A stretch of 10,453 nucleotides of DNA, taken from contig DNUI01000179.1 of the NCBI GenBank assembly GCA_003508565.1, positions 1 to 10,453 of the forward strand, in the 5' to 3' direction. The stretch is from Syntrophaceae bacterium (GTDB lineage: Bacteria > Desulfobacterota > Syntrophia > Syntrophales > UBA2185). The translations under genes and the position numbers were made by a program. A model generated the notes under the pieces. It ran no database searches. It worked only from the letters and a program-made list of their open reading frames with translations, and was not told where the DNA came from. Position 1 is the stretch's first letter, and each line of letters opens with the position of its first letter. Positions 5,779-10,453 of this stretch are shown here, one piece after another.

Positions 5779-8700
5779 ATATCCCGGAGATCAAACCGGT
5801 CATTGAGCTCGACGACGCGGACACAATTCCCGATGCCATTACGTCTTCCTTTGTCCTGACGCGGGAAGTGGAAGAGGGGCTCCGGGTCATTCTCGCCCGG
5901 GTCAATGCACGAAAAGGGTGCGGCGTCTTTCTCAAGGGCAACTATGGGAGCGGCAAGTCCCACTTTCTCTCATACCTTTTCCTCCTGCTGAAGGAGGGAA
6001 GAAGACCCCTCCTTACCGACTTTCCAGAAATAAAGGCGGGAAATATCAATCCCGTGAAGATATCCCTCGTGAAATACCCCGCTACGCTGCCGCTCCAGCA
6101 GATCGTCCTCGAGAGTTGCGGATATACGGGTAGCAGCGCCAACCGGCAGGAGCAATTCCGGGAGATAGTGGATCGGTCGACGGTTATCCTGATCGACGAG
6201 CTTTCGGAATTCCTGAGGGCAAAACCCGCCGCGCCGGCGTTTTACGAGGACATCCGGTTCCTTCAGTTCCTGGGCGAATTTTCCTTCCACCACCCCCTGT
6301 GGGTGATCGCCTCCCTCCAGGAATGGATTGAGGAAACGGGACACATCTCGTCGAATATCTTCAACCGGATCAAGGATCGCTATCCCGTGCGGGTGAACCT
6401 CTCCTCCTCCCATATCGGAGACATTATCGACCAGCGGATCGTGATCAAAAAGGAAGGCGCCGAGAGCGTCATCAGAAACATCTTTGACGAACTGAAACAC
6501 TACTACCCGGCGCTTCATCTCCGCTATGAGGATTTCCGCAAGACATACCCTCTTCACCCCTTCACGGCCCGGTACCTCTCCGGACTGACCCCTGTCTTTT
6601 CCCAGCACCGGGGGGTTATCCAGTTCGTTTTTTCAGAAGTGAAAAAGGCCTTTGACGATCCCCCTTCCACCCTTATTACACCGGAGGCCATCTTCGACCA
6701 TTTTGAGGAGCGCATCCGCGAGATCCCCGAGTATTCGCCCCTGGCGCGGGTCATTTATGACTACTACCGGGGGAATATCGGCACGATCCTCTCCCAGCCT
6801 GTGCAGCAGGAGACCGCACTTGCCGTGATCAAGCTCTTGGCGCTTACCGAGATATCTCCCTTTGAAAAGAGAAAGAACGCCAAGGAGATTGCCGAACTCC
6901 TCCTGAAGAAAGTAAGCACCCTGACCTCGCAGATCAACTACGACTACATCAAAAGCGGCATCCTTGATCCCCTCGTGGCGCACCAGATGTACGTCAACAG
7001 GGAGGGAGAAAATTATTTCCTCGACACCACAATAGATGAAGGAATCAGGGCACGGGGGAAGATCAAGGCGGTCCGTGAACGATTTGCCGACAGGAATGTC
7101 CTGTTTTCAGAGATCTGCGGCCTGATCGCTTTACCCTATCTGCCCCTCAGGGATATCAGGGATGGAAAGAAATACCGCTTCACTTGGCAAAACAGCCCCC
7201 GGGAATGCGTCGTCCTGACCGCCTCTCCGCTCTCGCTCCAGCGGGAAGAAATAGAAAATATGATCGAGGGGATACAGAAGCGGATCGACGGGTTTCTCGT
7301 CATCCTTTCGCCTTTTGCGGAGAATATCGGGATCGATGCCTGGAAAGATGCCAATACCTCACCCTTTCTTGCTGCTGTCGTTTTCTGGGTCCCAAGATTG
7401 CCGGATGACGAAGAGGCGGCCTTCATCGAAGAATTTATCGCCAAAAAAATTCTGGCAGGGGAATTCCCCGCGCTCGGAGGCGACCTGCGCCGGGACGAGG
7501 CGGAATTCCGGGAGATCGTCACCCGTTTGTACTTCGACGGAGAGGTTATCTATGGTTCGGGAAAACGCGTAGATAACATAAGGGATATCGGCTATCTGCC
7601 CATAGAACGGCTGCTCTCCCATCTTTTCGACTACAGCCTTTCCGAGTTGTATCCCAACCACGCCCGGATCATGCCGCGGGTGGATTATATTTCTTCCCAG
7701 CACCTGCATGCCCTTTTCCAGGATTTCATCAGACAGGGGAGGATCACCATTGAAGAGGCGGAAAAAAAGGGCCTCGTCCCGTATATCAACGCCCTGCCGG
7801 AGCCGCTGGGGATTGTAGCCAAAAGGGGCAGCAGTTTCCTTGTCTCCCTCGATCCCGCCAATGATCTCGTTTCGCATATCCTGACCCTTTCCTCCAAGGT
7901 GGAAGGCGTCGCCCCTATCCGGGGGGCCTTAAAAAAAGGAAAGTGGGGAATGACGGACGACCAGATCAACCTCGTCCTGGCGGCATTCATCACTTCCGGG
8001 CATCTCATCCCTTATGGCCGTGACGAGATGGTTGAACTAAAGGACCTATCGCAACTTACCAGCGGTGAGATCTCCAAGCTCAGGCAGGGCAAGACACTAC
8101 CTGCGGAACTCCTCGCCTATATTCCCGCCGGCAGGTTCATCTGGGGAGAGGTAGAAGATATCCCGACACCCATCACCCAGAAACTGATGTGGAAGCTCTC
8201 GACGGATATGGTCCGCCGGGGCAGGCGTCTCCTGAATGATATCAACGGACTTATTAACAAATACAAAGATTACTCTCTCTTCAAGAAGGCGGCAATCGAC
8301 AGCTCCCTCCTCAACCGTCTGTCAATGTTCTTCCATTCTATTACCCTGTCGCAGCCGCCCGCGGAAGGGCTGGAACGGTTCCTCTCCTACCTCAAGGAGA
8401 TACCCGCCATGGAAGGTGAAATCGATTATGTCGAACGGCTTTCGCTGTTCCTTTCCGAACAGTTCCAGATCCTCAACAAATACTGGCTCTACCTGATTCA
8501 CCCTGCGCTGAAACTGCCCCCGGAACTCCGGGAAAAACGGGATATCCTTGTCTTGCACATTGAGGATTTCCTTCGGGCCTACACCGGCGACTTTGACGGC
8601 ATCAAAGAGCAATGGGAGGTCTTTTTCGACGAATATACACGGGCATACAAGGAGAGCCACGAAAAGTATTACATCGCTGCCGTGTTTGCACAGAGGAAGG

Positions 8701-10364
8701 CCGTCGATGAACTGTCCGAGGCGAAAGCCCTGAAGCGAATCGCGATGCTCGTCAGTTCGGTGACCTTCCCCGGGGAGTGGTGGGAATTGAAAAGGGACAT
8801 TGACCACCTGCCGGAAGCGTGCCGCCATGACCTGAACAGCGAACTTTTTCTCAACCCGGCATGTGGATGCGGATTCACCATCAGCGATACGCCGCCGGAG
8901 CTGGAAGCAGACTTTACCGGGTCATGCCAGATGGGTCTCCGGAACTTCCTTTTGGCGCTCACAACAGCCGAAAACAGGGAAAAGTTAGATTCCTTTGCAT
9001 TGAGTTTACATGACGCCGGAAGGAAGGACCTTGCCGCACGGTTTACATCGCTAATCAATCTCGATGCGGAAAAGGTCAATATATCCCTCATGCTCCCCCT
9101 TCTGACGGACGAAGTTCTCATTGCGATAGAGAAGGCGTTGAAAGGCCGATGGAAGGTGAGGGAACTGGACATCGCCGATTTTACCAGAAAGATTAAAGGC
9201 AAGCGTTTCCGGCATGGGGAACTCAAGAGGCTCTTTCTTGGCTGGATAGGAGACGATGAAGACAGCATCATCCATATACGGGAAGAACACGATGCGGCGA
9301 CCGTCGCACTGAAGGAGGGACTTTGCCGTTACGGGGCGCAGGGGGAAGCGCTCTTCCGTTCTCTCACGGAGGGCGATCACCGCCTGCGGACGTATGAGGA
9401 TGTGGAAGATGCACTGAAGAAAGAAGGCGCTTTCCATACCCTCGATGGTATCCGCTGGACGTCTTATACCGACGATGAACTTCTCGATTTTCTCAAAAAA
9501 GAGCGAATCGGGTACTTGAAAAAACAGATCCGGAAAGAAGTGTTCCACCGGCTTTCCAGCAAGATCATTTCTGCTGCCTTTGTTGCATCGGTGGAAGACA
9601 AGCCGCTTGCGGAACTGCTTTCCATCGCCAGCATCTTCGCCGAATGCGAAAGGTACAGGGGCATCGAGGTCTTCACCAGGGCCATTGCCCCCCTTACCTG
9701 CCGTATAGCGGCACTGCGTTATGAAAATATCGACGATGTTCTTATCGATGGAGCGGACATCGATCTCTTGGAAAGAAATTGCCGGGAATTCCTTGCGGAT
9801 TATGAAAAGCGTCCCGATCGGTTTGCCGGCGCGTTGGACATCTCTGCCGTCAGTGAACGGATGAAGGACATCGTCGTAGTCCTCGACGGACTGCGTTACG
9901 ACCTCTGGCTGATTCTTAAAGAAGTTTTGGAAAACGAAGGCAGGAAACTCAGGGAGCATCCCTTTGTCATCCCACCGCCGACTTCTACGTCACACTTCCG
10001 TAAACTCCTGGGTATCGCGGACGAGGGAGAAATTGACGGGCGCATCGCCCTCCTGAAATGGTCGGAGCGTGGTTTCCATACGCGGGAATTCAATCGCTTT
10101 CTTAAGGGAAGCGCGAAGACAAAGGTCCTCCATTTCAACTTTATCGACACCAAGGTTCACAACTCCACCCTGGACATCTATCCCCTCTACCTGAATATTA
10201 AAAGTGAATTTATTCATGGAATTGTGCCAATCCTGAAAAGCCTGCCACGCTTTATCCTCATCGCAGACCACGGTTTTATCGATACGGGAAGAATGAAAGA
10301 GAGATACACTCATGGAGGAAACACCATCTGGGAGACGGTGCTGCCGTTTGTGGAGGTGGAATAG
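5751..10364 (+). CDS. DUF6079/PglY-BrxC-like P-loop ATPase fused to a C-terminal PglZ domain
   Basis: A single intact 1537-residue protein. The N-terminal ATPase has Walker A GNYGSGKS (63-70, K69), Walker B VILIDE (145-150, D149/E150) followed by LSEFL, a sensor-like strand WVIASLQEW (184-192), RIKDR (206-210), and an AAA-lid-like YPLHP...FSQHRG (266-288). This layout resembles the DUF6079/PglY/BrxC ATPases of BREX/Pgl phage defence (GSFGSGKSHF in those). A long, mostly helical middle (about 330-1360) carries a small Cys cluster (C1024, C1038, C1040, C1059). The C-terminus (1373-1537) is a PglZ-type alkaline-phosphatase-fold domain: VVVLDGLRYD (D1379), PPPTSTSHFR (T1413 likely nucleophile), FNFIDTKVH (D1466, H1470), LIADHGF (D1506, H1507) and RYTHGG (H1521). 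GAAGAAGG lies 7 nt before the ATG. The predicted protein is cytosolic. The fold assignments are strong. A defence role is inferred, because no methyltransferase or other BREX gene is in view. Confidence 0.9.
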   Translation: MAEKLRDIIDIPEIKPVIELDDADTIPDAITSSFVLTREVEEGLRVILARVNARKGCGVFLKGNYGSGKSHFLSYLFLLLKEGRRPLLTDFPEIKAGNINPVKISLVKYPATLPLQQIVLESCGYTGSSANRQEQFREIVDRSTVILIDELSEFLRAKPAAPAFYEDIRFLQFLGEFSFHHPLWVIASLQEWIEETGHISSNIFNRIKDRYPVRVNLSSSHIGDIIDQRIVIKKEGAESVIRNIFDELKHYYPALHLRYEDFRKTYPLHPFTARYLSGLTPVFSQHRGVIQFVFSEVKKAFDDPPSTLITPEAIFDHFEERIREIPEYSPLARVIYDYYRGNIGTILSQPVQQETALAVIKLLALTEISPFEKRKNAKEIAELLLKKVSTLTSQINYDYIKSGILDPLVAHQMYVNREGENYFLDTTIDEGIRARGKIKAVRERFADRNVLFSEICGLIALPYLPLRDIRDGKKYRFTWQNSPRECVVLTASPLSLQREEIENMIEGIQKRIDGFLVILSPFAENIGIDAWKDANTSPFLAAVVFWVPRLPDDEEAAFIEEFIAKKILAGEFPALGGDLRRDEAEFREIVTRLYFDGEVIYGSGKRVDNIRDIGYLPIERLLSHLFDYSLSELYPNHARIMPRVDYISSQHLHALFQDFIRQGRITIEEAEKKGLVPYINALPEPLGIVAKRGSSFLVSLDPANDLVSHILTLSSKVEGVAPIRGALKKGKWGMTDDQINLVLAAFITSGHLIPYGRDEMVELKDLSQLTSGEISKLRQGKTLPAELLAYIPAGRFIWGEVEDIPTPITQKLMWKLSTDMVRRGRRLLNDINGLINKYKDYSLFKKAAIDSSLLNRLSMFFHSITLSQPPAEGLERFLSYLKEIPAMEGEIDYVERLSLFLSEQFQILNKYWLYLIHPALKLPPELREKRDILVLHIEDFLRAYTGDFDGIKEQWEVFFDEYTRAYKESHEKYYIAAVFAQRKAVDELSEAKALKRIAMLVSSVTFPGEWWELKRDIDHLPEACRHDLNSELFLNPACGCGFTISDTPPELEADFTGSCQMGLRNFLLALTTAENREKLDSFALSLHDAGRKDLAARFTSLINLDAEKVNISLMLPLLTDEVLIAIEKALKGRWKVRELDIADFTRKIKGKRFRHGELKRLFLGWIGDDEDSIIHIREEHDAATVALKEGLCRYGAQGEALFRSLTEGDHRLRTYEDVEDALKKEGAFHTLDGIRWTSYTDDELLDFLKKERIGYLKKQIRKEVFHRLSSKIISAAFVASVEDKPLAELLSIASIFAECERYRGIEVFTRAIAPLTCRIAALRYENIDDVLIDGADIDLLERNCREFLADYEKRPDRFAGALDISAVSERMKDIVVVLDGLRYDLWLILKEVLENEGRKLREHPFVIPPPTSTSHFRKLLGIADEGEIDGRIALLKWSERGFHTREFNRFLKGSAKTKVLHFNFIDTKVHNSTLDIYPLYLNIKSEFIHGIVPILKSLPRFILIADHGFIDTGRMKERYTHGGNTIWETVLPFVEVE

Positions 10365-10453
10365 AAACGGGTTCATCCAGTTGATGCGTATTTTGTCTGA
10401 TAATGTTGGATATAACCTTGACTGACTCCACCTCCTACTTATCATTTGTGTTA
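10365..10453. other. Right-edge tail, no feature seen
   Basis: These 89 bases after the fusion gene stop show no T-tailed hairpin, so the transcript may run on into a gene outside the window. AGGAGGTGG is present on the minus strand (near 10429-10437) but no start codon follows it at usable distance. Confidence 0.5.

Noticed and set aside
5970..6608. 212-codon minus-strand open frame under the ATPase domain
   Set aside because: Shadow of the ATPase coding strand; no motif.
9051..9959. 302-codon minus-strand open frame inside the fusion gene
   Set aside because: It is antisense to a protein with continuous recognisable domains, and its own translation shows no family motif. Long antisense frames are expected in GC-rich coding DNA.
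9990..10445. 151-codon minus-strand open frame over the end of the fusion gene and the tail
   Set aside because: It is mostly antisense to the PglZ domain, shows no recognisable motif, and has no usable ribosome binding site visible before the window edge.
1..10453. CRISPR array, rRNA, tRNA, transposase or integrase
   Set aside because: None seen on either strand. No regularly spaced repeats and no recognisable mobile-element proteins.

Overview
The window reads as a piece of bacterial chromosome, most likely from a Desulfobacterota ("deltaproteobacterial", Syntrophia-like) genome or metagenome bin. This is inferred from the protein style, GC-rich codon use, a lepA-hemW pair, and a degenerate copy of a 'TGTCATTTCGAAGGA...GACTGAGAAATCTT'-type intergenic repeat. 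The taxonomic call is an inference from memory, not from a search. The left part is housekeeping. On the minus strand, lepA (elongation factor 4) is followed by hemW (heme chaperone, cut by the left edge), in the order lepA -> hemW. Divergent from them on the plus strand is a DacB/PBP4-type peptidase gene for peptidoglycan turnover.

The true lepA/dacB intergenic region (2339-2671) holds two good sigma70-type promoters back to back. It also has a palindrome over the lepA promoter and a terminator-like hairpin in the lepA leader, just before the start codon. The dacB reading frame runs open through most of this region, but the promoter and signal peptide both argue for a start at 2672.

A 231-bp convergent gap (3950-4180) carries a degenerate dispersed inverted repeat. 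Next, on the minus strand, is a small gene for a zinc-ribbon protein with an 'FGxG' C-terminal module of unknown function. It has a clear Shine-Dalgarno and an extended -10 promoter.

The right half (4843-10364, plus strand) is a two-gene operon. The first gene encodes a TPR protein. The second, overlapping it by 28 nt, encodes a 1537-residue protein that joins an N-terminal P-loop ATPase resembling DUF6079/PglY/BrxC to a C-terminal PglZ-type alkaline-phosphatase-fold domain with every expected metal ligand present. In BREX/Pgl phage-defence systems these two activities are normally separate proteins. No methyltransferase (PglX), BrxA, BrxB or BrxL is visible, so this looks like a compact BREX/Pgl-derived or related system with a TPR partner. 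It is the most interesting content here. The right edge falls 89 bp after the fusion gene, with no terminator seen, so further operon members could lie outside.
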